The notes beneath the pieces were generated by a model. It was not told where the DNA came from and searched no databases. It saw nothing but the letters and a program-made list of their open reading frames with translations. Shown here piece by piece: positions 1-13,390 of a DNA stretch of 64,000 nt (within the stretch, counting starts at the first letter, position 1; each line of letters starts with the position of its first letter). A program made the translations under genes and the position numbers. This DNA is from Torreya grandis (taxonomy: Eukaryota > Streptophyta > Pinopsida > Cupressales > Taxaceae). The stretch covers positions 412,501 through 476,500 of the forward strand of contig JARHVA010000251.1 in assembly GCA_037957365.1 (NCBI GenBank), read 5' to 3'.

Positions 1-480
1 TAATTCCCAAATGGCTCCTGGGATAAATTTGGGATGCAGGCATCTCATCTAGGTGGTTCAATTTCGCTTTCCATTGGAAGACATCACACTTGAAAACATA
101 TTCCTTGGCATCATGGAATAAGTTAATCCACCATAATCCATAAAGTAAGATCTTGTGCACAATGGATTATACATAAAAGTGTCCTACAACAATGCCCTCA
201 TGTCCTTCTTATATTACTACTAGGTATTTATGTTTAGAAATAAATTTGGACAAGAATTCATAGTTCCTGAGCTTATAAAACTCTCCAAAAATGAAATATT
301 ATGGGGAACATGGATAACCAAATGTTTCTTATCCTTAATGGAAATACTTTTTGGATCAAAGATGTATGTGATAAATGTAGCAATATCATCAATATATTTA
401 GGGATAGATTGAATTACGTGCAATTGAGAATTTATGAGGTTATCTTTAATTTTTTGTGTATCTTTGCCTATATCTATGGA
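1..480 (-). pseudogene. Ty3/gypsy integrase N-terminal (zinc-binding) fragment of G
   Basis: The minus strand near 1-165 translates to a recognisable H2C2 region of a plant gypsy integrase: GLWWINLFHDAKEYVFKCDV, then F-Q-W (usually CQR) and a following DEMP motif. The family normally reads YWPT..DA...V..CD.CQ. The first cysteine of the CxxC pair is kept and the second is replaced by F. Farther upstream on this strand (220-423) the reading frame is only weakly similar to integrase. The catalytic core would lie left of position 1 and is not visible. Confidence 0.7.
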
Positions 481-589
481 TTATAGGTGGTCATAACCCA
501 AGTTATATTTTCCAAGCTTCTAATTTCTAAACATCACAACCATAAAAAAATGAAATTCCTTAGACAACACAATTTACTAGTAAATCCTT

Positions 590-760
590 CCATGGAGCAT
601 GGGTTTGTTTACAAGGTATTTTGGGGCTTCATGATTAGTAAATAAAATAAATGGTATAGACAATAGGTATTGATGAACTTTACATAATTCATAAGCCATT
701 TTGAGTGCATATCACTTAATGGTTGCATAATTCTTCTTATTTATTGTAAGCTTATTGCTA
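590..760 (-). pseudogene. RNase H fragment of G
   Basis: On the minus strand this segment reads NYATIK, a stop, then YALKMAYELCKVHQYLL and finally EAPKYLVNKP. That matches the second half of a Ty3/gypsy RNase H domain, whose family form is NYATTEREALGMVYALQKFRHYLLG followed by DH.ALKYLVNKP. It removes the RNA strand during reverse transcription. An in-frame stop and several substitutions show decay. It lies directly downstream of the RT fragment in the element's reading direction. Confidence 0.75.
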
Positions 761-1019
761 TTAAAGTAGATGGGATGGTCCATCTTGTTTTTATCTAATT
801 GATCTATAATGTTACTTATTTTTATCCCTAATGCATCAACATGCACACGAAACAAGGATGTCCAATATAGAATTGAATAATCTATACACTTATGAGTTTA
901 TTATTCAATGTCTCGAATTAATCCTTTTGTGGTTCACCCTAAATAAATGGGGTATTATTGTGCATAATTTATTCTATTGGAATCATAATCTTGACATAGG
1001 AAAAATTAAATTTTGATCA

Positions 1020-1760
1020 AATATAATATGTCCAAAGAATGCACACACTTCTCACTGAGTGGTGGGTACCTCTCACTTAAGAATAATGTCTGCTTTATTA
1101 AGGTTGATAATAAATAAATATTTATAAATAAAATGGATGTGTAGTGTGTTAAAGGGTATCACAAGGATACATTTCTCAATTTGAGAGATATTTAAAGTAA
1201 GTGACAACACTTGAACATAATTCGTAGGTTGTCATGGTGATCCTTTACTAGCCCAAAAGTTGTCAAGTCATCTATATATACTTATAGGAATCAATGAACA
1301 AAGTATTTTAAGGTCATTATGAAAATGCTTGACAAAAAATATTGTGTATTATTTAGGCCAAATGGCATGACATTATAGGAAAATGAACCCCATTCAGTTG
1401 TGAAGTTAGTCCTCGGCTTGTGCTCCTCTTCAATATGAACTTCATGATATCCTAAAATTCCATAAATGAATGTGTAAACCTTTTAACTTGACACTCCTTA
1501 AATTTAGTAGATAATAGTCAATGTATATGAATATATTTTTATATTTTTTATGATAATAATGATGGATTTCACCCATTAAGACTATCCACTTGATAGATCA
1601 CACCTGTAACATACATTTTATTAATATATACAATCACCTTGGGGCACAGGTTTGGGTTCATCTAGTATGGCTACTTATTCATGGGTCTTGCACCATTTAC
1701 CATAGTGATATTAATCCTAACAAAGGAAGAGTGCACACCCTTAATTTCTATGTAGATCCT
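1020..1760 (-). pseudogene. Reverse transcriptase pseudogene of G
   Basis: The minus strand shows clear RT landmarks: GILGYHEVHIEEEHKPRTNF, TEWGSFSYNVMPFGLNNTQ, then a degenerate VYIDDL catalytic box at about 1260-1285. These correspond to the DGFSGYNQI, TPWG.F.Y.VMPFGL.NA and Y.DD motifs of Ty3/gypsy RT. One Asp pair of the YxDD box is preserved, while stops interrupt the frame on both sides. The thumb region downstream is barely readable. Higher coordinates (about 1600-1700) hold a weak match to the N-terminal fingers. Confidence 0.85.
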
Positions 1761-2949
1761 TAGGAATAAGTTCTATAATTCTCAAAGTATTTATGTAATC
1801 CATGTTAGTTCCACATTAGACCAATAATATCTAATTGTGGTCATTTTGGGTTGTTTTGAGCTAATATTTATTTTAGTTATATTTAGAGGCTTTTTATATC
1901 ACTTTTATTTATTGACTTGCATGTTTGATACTTCTTGTTGTCCACTCTCTTGGATCTCTTCCTCCACATTATTCACAATCTTATGTTTTTTGGTTTTAAA
2001 TTTCTAATTTTTCACCATCCATACTACCTCATCATATTCATTGGAATTGTTAGTTACCTCATGGCCATCAAAAACTTAATAAAAGTGAGTCCATTGTCTA
2101 TACACAATTATCAAACATATTCTTACACTGTATCTTCATATTCTAGGATAGTACAATGAATGTATTGCAAGGGCTTAGCTAAACCTAGATTAGATGAGGA
2201 TAAGGTAAAAGTATGGGTGAATTTTTCCTTTAGAGTTGTCTTATTTCTAGTCTCATGGCATGTCTCATTGAAAATATACCATGCCTAGGCTCAATTCTTT
2301 AAAGTTTCATAGAAAACATATACCCATATCTCTATAAAGAAATAAAGCATGTGCCTTGTCCATTAGTATTCACACTTATGAATATGCACCTAAGGATCAG
2401 AGTCACCATTATATGTGGGTAATCCCTTTTAGTCATTACTATTCTCAAACCTAGAGCATATGACATCTATAACCCTGGTCTATGTTGGAAACCTTAACTT
2501 ATGTGTATCCCACTATTGAATAATAGTGCTCTTCATGGTGAAAATTAAGGCACCCAAGTAATCCTTATTCTTGGGGACACATGCATCTAAATCATATAAA
2601 TATGGGGTAACACTTAGGGAACCATCATATTGAGGAAATTAAAAAGTTTTACATTTCTTATATAAAACATTATATTCAATTTAAATGTGGCACATAACAT
2701 ATAAATCTTATTTCTACTTATAAAGGGCCATTTTGTGCACTCTAAAATTGAGTTCTTGATCACACCATGACACACTCCCTCCCTATGATCTCATATCATT
2801 CTTGTACCTAAAGGTACTAGGTAATAATCATGGTATCATAATTGCATTACACCTCATCCTAGGTCAAAATTTCATCCCCACTTGGTTCCAAGTTCTCTAC
2901 TCCTTGCATCATGATATTTTATATGTTAATTTTTTCCTTCAAATAAACT

Positions 2950-3360
2950 CTTTCAACATAGGGGATCATTGATCATTTGATAATGGAATCACCACAAGAT
3001 CTTTCCCATTCTTTAAGCTCATGTAAAAATTATCAAAGTGCATGTATACATTATTTTCATAATACTAGAGTCTACCAAGAAAATATGGATAGTTTTCTAC
3101 CTTGGCAAGCTCAAACACCTTAAAGTTTGCTTATAACTTTGTACCCATTATATCTATACCAACATTGTGTAGGATTCCCAGGGGGCTGAGCTTAATTTTT
3201 TTTTTAAATGAAAAAACATGCAATGAAGGTCCTAAGGTAAGGTTTACCATATTATGCCTAACATTCCCCATGATAATATTGGCTTTAGTTCCTATGTCTA
3301 GTATAATGCCACATACTGAACATCCATTGATGTTTGCATTGATTATAAATTCCTAATAAT
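2950..3360 (-). pseudogene. Aspartic protease pseudogene of G
   Basis: The minus-strand frame includes IILDIGTKANII, a variant of the retropepsin active site (usually D-[ST]-G-A), here D-I-G-T. It is followed by LSPLGILHNVGIDIMGTKL and, about 50 residues on, ENYPYFLGR and SLKNGKDLVVIPLSN, which match the flap-side and C-terminal parts of plant gypsy proteases. The enzyme would process the Gag-Pol polyprotein. The changed active-site residue and stops indicate an inactive copy. Confidence 0.7.
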
Positions 3361-3399
3361 AGTCCATGTTATGGGCTATCCTCACCTCATTTTCTCATG

Positions 3400-5560
3400 T
3401 TATAACTAACACTACCATGTCAATGGGTTTATTTCCTATGTAATTGTCTAAAATCTTATTTTAATATCAGAATCATTCCTTCAATATGCATGAGAGATAA
3501 CACATTAGGAAGATTATACTCCTACTTATCAACTTTTGTTTAGGTTTTGAGATCATTCCTTAACTTTTCCTCCAAGTATCACACATACTACAATTCACCT
3601 TATAGATTATAAATAATGTCCATGGATTTTTGTAATACATATCTATAGTGAAATCTATATGGATAGGGTTATATAGAGGGTTCAAGGTGCACCATGTTTT
3701 CTTTGAGTCTTTATGGATCATATTGTATCTTTTCTTTCTTAGTGTGAGTGCTTTTTTGTTACATACACATGAAAATGTGAGTCATTATATGCACCTTAAG
3801 GTTAACATTATTCTTAATTTAAGACTTTAGAACCCACTAGTTTGAGTTATGCTCAATCCTAATCATTTTAATGATATTTTGAGGTCTTTCCTTATGTGTT
3901 AGCTTTGGATATAAATTTGGAAACTCTTTGACATTGTGGTCACCTCAAAAAAACCCATAAGTGGGATACTTATGGAAGTAATATTTGTAGTGGTATGGTG
4001 ATCCATAGTTATGGGAAGTGCCCTTCAACCTTTGCATCCTCTACCATGACATATGTAACCATGTTTGTTACTATAATCACCATACGCTTGGTTAAATGGT
4101 CTTATAGTGCATAGAATGGCTTGGTCTTATCTCATGGACCTCATCAATCACCCTATAGCATTTGGTGTTATAGGTAGATGTGTCATAAATACTATGATAG
4201 AGAGACTTGATTTTGTGTCTCAAGATGAATGAGTGGACATTTATGCATATCATGCATATCATGATAGATATTTTAGGAGATTAACATGCCCTTACATTCC
4301 ACTTAGGTAATTTATTTTTATTATGCCATTAAACTTCACAATCTATGCACCATAAACCACTCCTAGTGTTGTGGGAATTATTATTTTTTATATTTTTAGG
4401 ATGATAAGCTATTGATGTGATCTATACCTCCATGAATTGGATAACTCTAGTAATTATACCACTAAGATTTAAATCTTAATGCTAATTCTATGAATTCTCA
4501 AGGATCAATGAATGTATTCATTGATAGGGTGCATTAAAAGGGTGTAACAAACCCTCAAATAAACCATTATATGTGCTTCACTACTACATTGGATGAATAT
4601 CAAAAGATAGTTTTAAAACTAGAATCTTGATCCTAGTTTCATAGGCATGAATGATCTCTATAAATTCTTGATTTATCTCATTCATCATAGTAATGATTTA
4701 TTGCTAAATTTTTTTAATTTTGAATTCAATTAATAAATATACCTTCAAAATGTATTAATCCACAATGGCCTATTTTGTGTCATGCTTCTGATACTATGTG
4801 TGGGCATCATCCAACAAGGTCATGGAAATATAATTTCCTTAAGTTTTGACAATGTAACTCCATTTTCATGTCATATAAGCTTACATTTTTAAATATGTTT
4901 CATGATATTATATACAATCAAATAATTAGGAATATTAATGGCATCTCATTAAGTATGGATGTAACTGGTGCCTGAGGTACATATTGTACTGGTCTATCAA
5001 TTGAAGGTGTACTAAATTTTTTTATATATCCAGGGGAACCTCCATTCCTCCTATTGATGGTGAAATAGGTTTTACTAAAATGCCTCCTACCTTATGTTGT
5101 AATAATTTTTATGGGGGATATACCCCATCCTATCATGACATACCATACATCATTAGGCCCAAAAAATTCTCAAGTTGTGAAACCTCCAATATAATTGGTT
5201 GGTAAGGAATGATTTTCCATAGCACACTTCTTTCACCTATTTGTACTATAAACTTTATTATGTTTGAGATATGGACATTCCTTTTTAAATTTATTTTGGT
5301 TGTGGGTAAAACACATAAGCTTATGTTTCAAGTAAAATGGAAATGGGAACTTCTTCAGTAGTTTCTCTTGTGTCTCCTACCCCCTTGGACACTTCAAATT
5401 CTCCTTTTAGGATCTACTCTAACTTACTAACATGCATGTATTCATCCATGGAAGGAACATACTTTATGCAAGAGTATTCCTAATGACATTTTTGATATAT
5501 GTGGATCCTCGTGACATCTCTTGAGTTGCACTCTCCCCTCTATTTAGGTTCCTTATTAGT
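3400..5560 (-). pseudogene. Probable gag remnant of G
   Basis: This lies upstream of the protease in the element's orientation, where gag should be. Translation of the minus strand gives scattered gag-like phrases, such as STLSMNTFIDP followed by EFIELALRF-like residues around 4450-4540, and a remnant of a zinc knuckle (HNQNKFKKECPY) near 5265-5315. Nothing is continuous for more than about 80 residues. The call rests mainly on position and these weak motifs. The exact ends are not determined. Confidence 0.45.
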
Positions 5561-8500
5561 CATAACTTTCAATTGAGACTCATCATATTTGCACCTTTAG
5601 AGCTAACACTAACCTATTTCTATTATGTCCCCTTTTTAGAAAATTAATTTCATAATATTATTAGTCCATTTATATTTACCCATGGACTATAGATAAGGGA
5701 AAATATTTTATTTAATATTCAAATTGTTATCTCATAAATTAAAAATTTATTATTTTTGGGATCATTTAAATTTTAGATATTATTATTTTATTGCACAAGT
5801 GGAGAATGGGGTTTAATAAGGTGTAATTGTAACTCCAAAGAATTAAATTAGAAATATTCTATGATAAGTTATGATAGGTTGTCATTTTAGAGTGATAAAT
5901 ATGGCAAATTCTATGAAAAGTTATCATTGACTATATTTAGCCAATATTTATGGGAATGATCTAGATGCATTTTATTAATTTTTCACCAAAGTAGGGCATG
6001 GATTTCTAGGTGAATTTAATGAAAAGTTTAAAAAGGAAATTTCCAAATGGGGTATTGATTTATAGGAGAGGATATTGATGTTGGCTCTATGGAAACTTGT
6101 TATTTTCTAAGTGGGTTATATTAAGCAAAGTTGGGAGTAGAAACAAAGAAGGAAAAAGTAGGATCTAAGTGAATATTGACAAGTGGATAAAGGATGGAAA
6201 GTGGCTTATTTTATAAATTATGTCATCCCAGAAAATCAAGGATTTTTGTACCCCATATTGGTCTCCTTGTGTATTAATATGTCATGATTTCATTTTGAAA
6301 CATATTTTACCAACTAATGATTTTCTCTTGTGAAATAGTATGCATGCAGTGTTCTTCAAATCATCCTAAAATAAAAAATCTTAAATGAACATGGTATTTG
6401 GATTAAAATCAAAGTATCCAAAGGATATTAAGATGAAACCCATATGATATAGATATATAATTATACATAGGAATTGTAATAGAGCTTCAAGGAGTGTGAA
6501 TTAACTAGTTTTTAGAGTTTTATGTAGGTTGTGGTGTGAGTAGGATTGGAGAGGTAGTTTCATATATTTGGGTTGTGTTGCATCAAATATTAGGTGTTTT
6601 TTTATTTTATTTTCAATTTATTTCATTATTATATATTTTTGGTAATCAACCTATGATTATTATAAATTTATGTTATGTTTTGAGTAGTATTTGTAGTGCA
6701 TGTGTGTAGATTTGGCAAAGATTTTGACCAAACTTTGTATTTTGATGTAGAAATATTGTCGAGAGTTTATTTAATTATTTTTTAATTTTTTTGGATTCAT
6801 TTATATTTAATATAATATTCCATATAAGATGATTTGTCTTTATTGTGTCATTTCATAAAAATTGTCAAAATTTGGGTTTTTCTAGCTAGTGTAAAAAAGG
6901 CATAAATTATACAAGAATTGTTCCTAGTATATAATTTATTTCAGATCTGATATTTTGATATTAAATTTAATTATTGGACATGATAATTTACTCCATTATT
7001 AATACGTTATTCCTTGATCCTTATAGAAAACATACCTTATTTATCTTATACCTTCCACATTGCTCACATGTGTAAGGAGTTAGCTAGCCATTAAAAAGTT
7101 ATTTATCCCACTATCTATCATGAAATTTTTGATCTAAAATGGTAAATTATTAAAATATGAACCTATAGGTTAATGTAAAAACTAATATTTAGTCTCCTTT
7201 AGACAATAATATGTAAAAAAAACAAAATCTAGTACATATTTATTCAACATCCCATGCCACTCTAGTCTAAACTATGTTCAGGTTCCTTGGTTATTTCATG
7301 CATAATTATATCAATATACATAGTTTATACTCTTTTTAATATCATAAACTATAAGGAATGTATGCATATGTGTTGGAAATTTAAAAAAATAACTCATAAA
7401 ATTCATTGTGTAGGTTGTCTTACATTTATTCCCTTGGATCTTAACCTCTAAGACAAAGGTGGCTCACTTCAAACTTTTTTCCAACTACTATAACCAATGT
7501 TCCATATTCTAAAATTAAATATTGTAAATAATCTATCCTTGCCATTTTACTAAGTAAATTTGACACATATCAGGAATGAAACCAAAAATGTTTGAGTATT
7601 TTAGCCACTCATGCACTGATCCACGTGCATATCCCAACTCTAATCTTTATTTGATAACATATCAAACAAGTTATCCTTATGTTGTCACCTGAGTCACATA
7701 GGGATTTATATAGGTTAGGTATGGGTTACTTATAAATGGTTAAACTAAGCATTTTTTCATGTGTATATTAGCATACATAAGAGTTTTCAGAGATTACTTT
7801 ACACTTATCCTATCAACACACATAAATAATCAAATAACCATGTGAACTAAACCATAGGTGCACTATTTTATCAACCTAATTCAAACATGTAAAAACACAA
7901 TCACATTGATTCTTCTTTAGAATTTGTCATTTCGTTAATAAGATTTTAAATACAAGAAAAACATTAACCTGAGCATATTAACAATGTTATTTAATCATAA
8001 ACATGTAACATTTATACAAATAAATATTATCCATTTCTTAGTATAGCATGATTACAATGTGGTCCATGGAACCTAGTAGTATCACAATTTAACTACTATT
8101 TATCTCTTAATACAAAACTCTATCAACATTTTGATAGCATTTCTATAATAAATTTTCCACACACTTCAACTCTCTTATGTGTCTTCCTTTTAAAGATTTC
8201 TTAAGAGACCTATGTGTCATTTTATAGATAAACTACCACCAATCATAAATTATCCACTCGATAGTTAATGCATTGTCTTGCTCGAGGTCAACCAACTCAC
8301 AATATACCATTACTTCTCATTTTCCTATTATAAGCCAACCACTAGTAATAACATCAACCTTTTATCCATAAATCACATTGACTTGGACAAGTCTAATAGT
8401 GACATGTGGTCACTCCTACCATTATATTGACTACACTATTGGGAATGCAAATATGGTCTATTATGTCGATGCATGTCATTTTTTTGGCTATATATATCTT

Positions 8501-9410
8501 GTGTACACACTAGGCTATTCTTTCTTGAGGTACTGGTGTTGTGATAGACTTGGCCACAACTAGTAAATCTAGTATAACTTCTAAGGTCAACATGTGTGTT
8601 TGCACATGCACATGTGCATGAGTGTATGAACATGCATGATTAATTATATTTTAATATATTTTGGGTTCCTATAATTCGTGAATGGTCAGGCCATGACTTA
8701 ACCATAGATTAATTAGGGTTTATAGTGGATGAATATAGAAGAGGGAAACCCTTAAATAATGTAAATATTTAAAATATAAACTTCATATGCAAGATGTATC
8801 CACCATTATGTTAAAACACTTTTGTTACATTCAAAATTTCAAGTCCAATCCACCATTGGGGAAATAAATGCTCCCATTTTTTCCATTTATTTAGCATATT
8901 ACCCTATATTTTTTAGTTCTATTTTTTGTTGTTATTTGAAATGTAGTAGAATTTTGACCCTAAAATTCACTAAAATAAAGCTTGTAAAGATATTATATGA
9001 CTTGACACACAATTTAGAAGTGTCAAATATATTTTAAAATATAATATTAAATATCATGCACATAATAAAGAGTAAGTTACATAGAAATTGTGATACATAG
9101 TATGTGTTTTACAAAAAAACATCAAATTAATAACAACACTTGGGAGATAAACACAAAGGGAACAAAATGAAGGCAAAACTAACATATGACATGTATCCAA
9201 ACAAGGAGAATGCAAATTGTGCATGATTGATCTAATTTTTAAAATTATATTCTATAAGGGCAAGGGAATATGCCACTACACAAGACATGTGGAAGGATCA
9301 CGAAAACAATATTGGGTGGATGCACAAAGTTTTGGGAAAAAAACATAAAAAAAATGAAAAACACAAAAAATATTTTGCAAATTCTATAAACCCTTTTTAA
9401 AAAAACCTAA
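5561..9410. other. AT-rich DNA, no gene recognised
   Basis: I see no reading frame with a recognisable domain, no LTR pair and no strong tandem repeat here. Open frames are below about 75 codons and lack motifs. A short TGCACATG-type stretch at 8595-8640 is the only locally repetitive piece. It is probably fragmented old repeat DNA. Confidence 0.5.
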
Positions 9411-9439
9411 AACCTATAATGTTTGGCATTATACAAAGG

Positions 9440-9600
9440 CAAAAGCGAGTACACCCTTTTTGGAAAATGGCATACACCACTTTTTAAAATGGCATATGCC
9501 CTTTGGCCCAAAAAAGGTGTACACCCTTTGAAATGATTTTTTTTGGAGGGAATGTAAATATTTTTTTTTTTTGAAGCAAAGTTCATATGCCCTTTGGTCC
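9440..9600. repeat. Short degenerate repeat with a CATAYRCCCTTT core
   Basis: Several loosely spaced copies of a phrase like GGCATAYRCCCTTT or GTACACCCTTT occur between 9450 and 9590, each followed by a homopolymer-rich linker. It looks like a small degenerate tandem repeat. No function is suggested. Confidence 0.4.
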
Positions 9601-9636
9601 TTTATGTTTTTTGTGTGTGATTTGTTTGTGTTGTAT

Positions 9637-9716
9637 ATATTTAGTAAAATAAAGTTTTAAATTTAATTTACATTAAATTTTATATTCTTATACATTAAAT
9701 TTATTTTACTAAATAT
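9637..9716. repeat. Perfect 17-bp inverted repeat (hairpin)
   Basis: Arms at 9637-9653 (ATATTTAGTAAAATAAA) and 9700-9716 are exact reverse complements, separated by 46 bases that are themselves AT-rich and partly self-complementary. It could be the core of a small fold-back (MITE-like) element. No target-site duplication was established. Confidence 0.6.
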
Positions 9717-10310
9717 AATGAATTAGGGCCACTCTTCATCTTATAAAATCTATTACAGAGCTTAAGGATTTACCATTTAGAATATATTTTAAGAAATCTA
9801 TTTTGGTCAATACTTAGTTTTTCAGAATTTCAAGATTAGAAACTAACTAAAATATTGGAGTTATCAAGCTTTATGTTTTGGAATGGATGCCATTAGTCAA
9901 GATAGAGATAGGGATCCATATATATAGATATAAGATAATGTATATATTGATTGAGATAGAGATAGGGATGAATGATGGATTTGGGATAATGTTAACATAG
10001 ATGAAACATTGTAATATGATGGGATGAAGCATGCATAGATGCATCAACCTATCTTGATTGATATCTCAAACCCTCAAAAAATATGAAAACTTAAATTTTG
10101 ATTCTTTCTTTTCACCTTTAATTATTTATATTTTAGGATAGTTATCATCTATTAAATCAAAGGCAAAGGAAGAGTTTATTTGTGGGTTGAACCATTGGGT
10201 AACTTTTACACCCCAAAGTCAGTATAGACCCAATGATCTTTCACTAGAATTATGGGTAGGAGATAGATAGAAGTGAGTTAGTCTATAGTCATCATTCGAA
10301 TGTTTATTAT

Positions 10311-11360
10311 GGTCAATAGGAATCCAATATGGGAGATTAGTATTATTCTAATATGATTTAAAAATAAACAAAAACACACTAATAAAGCTAACATGTTAAT
10401 CCTAGAATCTAAATAATCAAGAGAAAAATACAAGTAATTATCAATAGAAAATTAAAAAAACCATTATTTACCTTCATTGAGAGAGAGAGAGAGAGAGTTT
10501 TATGTTGGCTATAGATGAATGTTCTCGATTGTGTGATCGAAGAATCTTTGGCAATCATGTTCCTTGCATCATATATCCTTGTAACCTTAGCAATGTTGGG
10601 CTTGGATTTGTATTTATCTTGGCTTTCTCAATAAATGAGCATTATAAAACTACAAAGAGGGTATTTGAAGGTATTGTTGCATCATAACATTAGAACAAAA
10701 TAACTTGTTGAGCAATGGGTTAAACCTTGTATTTATAACCTTTGAAACTAACCCTAACCCAAGTGTGTTTAGGTTTTGTTTAACCATGGTTAGGTTTGGG
10801 AGGGGAAAAGCCATTAATATTTTCAATTAAAAGGCATGGATCATAAATCCTTATATTCGTTTGACCTTTTTTGAGTGTTTGACAACTCAAAAAATATGAT
10901 GTCATGATTGTGACATTATTTCAGATATTTATATGATGCCATGATTATGTCATCAATCTAGATTTATGAATTTATAAAAATAAAAATTCAATAATTAATT
11001 AGTGATGGGATTTTAACCTATGAATTTAATTGGGTTTAATAAATTAAGCAATCTTGATCAAGTTAATTTCCATTTCTTAATTTTGACAAGTTATCCCTTA
11101 CACAGGGTCAAAAAGGTCAGTTTTCTAGGTCACAACTTGACTAGAGATAAATTAGAGGAATATGATGTTTGAATATAGTGTATTTCCATAATTAGGGATA
11201 TATTAATGTAGTTTATAATATGCACATGATGTGTGCTGATGAATTAGAGCATTCTAGTGATTTTTAAGATTAACTTACATTATTTTCAATAAGTCACTCC
11301 AATGTCCATTTAGACATGGAAGAAGATAAAAAGGAGTATTTATAATTTTCCCCTATTTGA
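10311..11360 (+). repeat. Dispersed ~1.04 kb repeat F, copy 1
   Basis: This segment aligns along its whole length with 56,928-57,960 in the same orientation. Both copies share a GA-rich or GAGAAAGAG stretch, a phrase with CCTTAGCAATGTTGGG, ACTAACCCTAACCC, a TTAACCATGGTTAGG palindrome and GACAACTCAAAAAATATGA. Homology fades abruptly on both sides. Size, lack of coding capacity and TATTTATA-like motifs fit a solo LTR or a non-autonomous element, but no internal domain or target duplication was identified. Confidence 0.7.
10479..10497. repeat. (GA)n microsatellite
   Basis: About nine uninterrupted GA units lie inside repeat F. The other F copy has only a short GAGAAAGAG at the same place, so the microsatellite expanded after the copies separated. 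Confidence 0.85.
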
Positions 11361-11615
11361 GAAGGCATTATGAGACACAAACATAGTAACATATTTTTTA
11401 AGAATTAAAAAGTCATTGAGAAGAAAAAGAAGATAATGATTGAGGAATGATATTCTAAATAGAGTTTGGGAAGCCTATGATGCCCCCTCGAGGGAGTCGC
11501 TGACCCATGACTGATGGATGCTCTCTCAAAAATAAGCATGAAAAAAAATGAAAATAACCCATGGGTGAGATTAATCCAATCAAGATAAGGCTTGCATGTA
11601 TTGATTTAAAAGTAT

Positions 11616-11761
11616 TGATTTACTCAAAGGTGAACATAATCAGTAATAGAGGTTGAGACATTGATTTACCCAAAGGTAGGTATAATCAATAGCATAGCCA
11701 TATGCCTTATTAGGGTGGATTGGTCAAAATAATGATTTTCCCACAAGTGGTTATAATCATT
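11616..11761. repeat. Three inverted-repeat modules with a shared CCCAAAGGT-type loop
   Basis: Modules at 11,616-11,642, 11,660-11,690 and 11,731-11,761 each begin TGATT and end AATCA. The middle carries the longer arms ATTGATT/AATCAAT and the third AATGATT/AATCATT. Between the arms sits a similar stretch (ACTCAAAGGT, ACCCAAAGGT, TCCCACAAGTGG). A fourth copy is at 14,725-14,757 with arms TAATGATT/AATCATTA. On the minus strand the modules encode similar peptides (for example NDYNHLWENHYF), so coding repetition alone may explain the pattern. Confidence 0.55.
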
Positions 11762-12039
11762 TTGATGACCTAGACTGAATAATGATTTTAATGTGTGCCT
11801 TAGTAGGATAGATTTGATCATGATAAAATGGTTATGCCCTAATAGGGTGGATTAGCAAGCATAAATCAAGGATATAACCTATTAGATAGATTAAATATGA
11901 GTAGGTGAAAATATAGATGTGATGGTCTAATGATTGAAGAAGAAAAAAATAACTAGGCACATGAGGATATGCATAGTGATAAAAGAGATGATTTAAAGAA
12001 AAAAAGGTGGTTGAGCTAACCCAAGACACATCATGTATC

Positions 12040-13390
12040 GAAGTGTTGCCTACATAGTCTGAATAGACTTCAGGCCAATGTAGTTCACCTAGAAGAAGGA
12101 AAAAATGGAATGAAGAATATAATAGAATAATAAGAATTGATTGATGTGAATGATTTGGCTATATTTACCAATGTGGAAATGTTCATCCTTATTAGCATTA
12201 ATACAATAAGAATGGTCAATGGGTTGATTTGATTAAGGAGGGTGGGAGGATTTACCAAAGTGAACAAGGAGAAGTTTTTATGGAACCATTACTTTTAATC
12301 TCCACCAAATTTATTTTTATTGTAGAAAATAATGGTATGCATCATGATATAAAACACCATGATGACTGGGTCATAATGTGCATAAGGATTGAATCCTAAT
12401 CTAATAAATGATGGAAAAATATTACACTAATGATAAAAACCATGATGACAATATTTATGTATGAATATGGATGGAATCAAGTACTATGTATAAGGAATCA
12501 CCCAATGAACACATATATACTAATTCAAGGCAAAATAATGAAATCAAACAAATAGGAAAACAAACAAACAAAAAACTAAGAAAATAAAGACACACAAAGC
12601 TTGAAATTAAAAGAATTAAAAAACATCATGTGATCAACCAAGTTAATACCTACATGTGAAAGATCAATGTAATGATAAAAAAATGGTGCTCCCAAGCAAG
12701 GTTATATGAAAGGAAATGACATTCAAGGATAAGATATATTGATATGTACTTCACACTTTGAGTTACCCCAACAGGGTGAAAATTGCAAGCTTCACCAAAA
12801 ATTTTTGAATTGGACACCCATCACAAATTTGCCCTTGTAGAGAAGATAAAGGATTGCTGACTAGGTTTAGATATGACAAACATTTTTATATTTTGGGGCT
12901 TTATATATTTCTAGGATATTATAAGCTGATTTTCTAATTTGTAGGATTTTGACATGTTTTGAATGTTTTTGGAATTTATGGGGTATATTAACTCATTATA
13001 GATTGATAAGATACCACTTGCAAAATAAAGATAATTGCCTTAGGTTTTTTATAAAATGGTAAGAGCATTAGAAAATGGGTAACTAATATGACCTTAATTT
13101 AAATTGAGTTATTCTTACATAGTCCAAATGGAACTCAAGTCAATGTAATTTGAAGGTATGGAAACGTACAAAAGTATGGTAAGGTGAAGAAAAGGGCAAG
13201 GTGAATGGAAAATGGAAAAGGTAAGGTAAATGGAAAGACAAGGTAAATGTCAAGGTAAGGTAAATAAAAAGGCAAGGTAAGTGATTTTTTTATTCTTATT
13301 GATGTAGAGATGCTCATCTTGATCAACATATGATAAAACTAGAATAGTCAGTTATGTAAATTACTAGCCCACACCCCTTATAAATAGCTA
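12040..13390. repeat. Degenerate duplication, ~1.07 kb apart
   Basis: The block 12,040-12,330 resembles 13,110-13,390. Both have CTACATAGTC-like then GACTTCA/GAACTCA-GNCAATGTA sequence, a purine-rich stretch, a TTCTTATTGATGT-like phrase and GAATGGTCAATGGG/GAATAGTCAGT. The intervening DNA is unrelated AT-rich sequence. The copies are old and diverged. Confidence 0.45.
13155..13285. repeat. Purine-rich minisatellite (AAGGTAAATGGAAAGGC-like)
   Basis: Imperfect repeats of GGTAAATGGAAA and GGCAAGGTAA fill about 130 bases, almost free of C on this strand. It is a simple-sequence expansion with no coding potential. Confidence 0.75.

Larger units (their letters stand above)
1..5560 (-). mobile_element. 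Decayed Ty3/gypsy element G, internal region
   Basis: Reading the minus strand from high to low coordinates gives the standard Ty3/gypsy order: probable gag, aspartic protease, reverse transcriptase, RNase H, then the integrase zinc-binding domain at the window edge. Every domain is broken by stops and frameshifts, so this is a dead copy. No LTR was identified on the gag side, and the other end lies outside the window. It is not the same family as the elements at 17-50 kb: its protease and RT read differently and it sits on the opposite strand. Confidence 0.8.

Noticed and set aside
8378..8633. Opposed short frames with Cys/His residues
   Set aside because: Overlapping on both strands, no zinc-finger spacing, in AT-rich decayed DNA.
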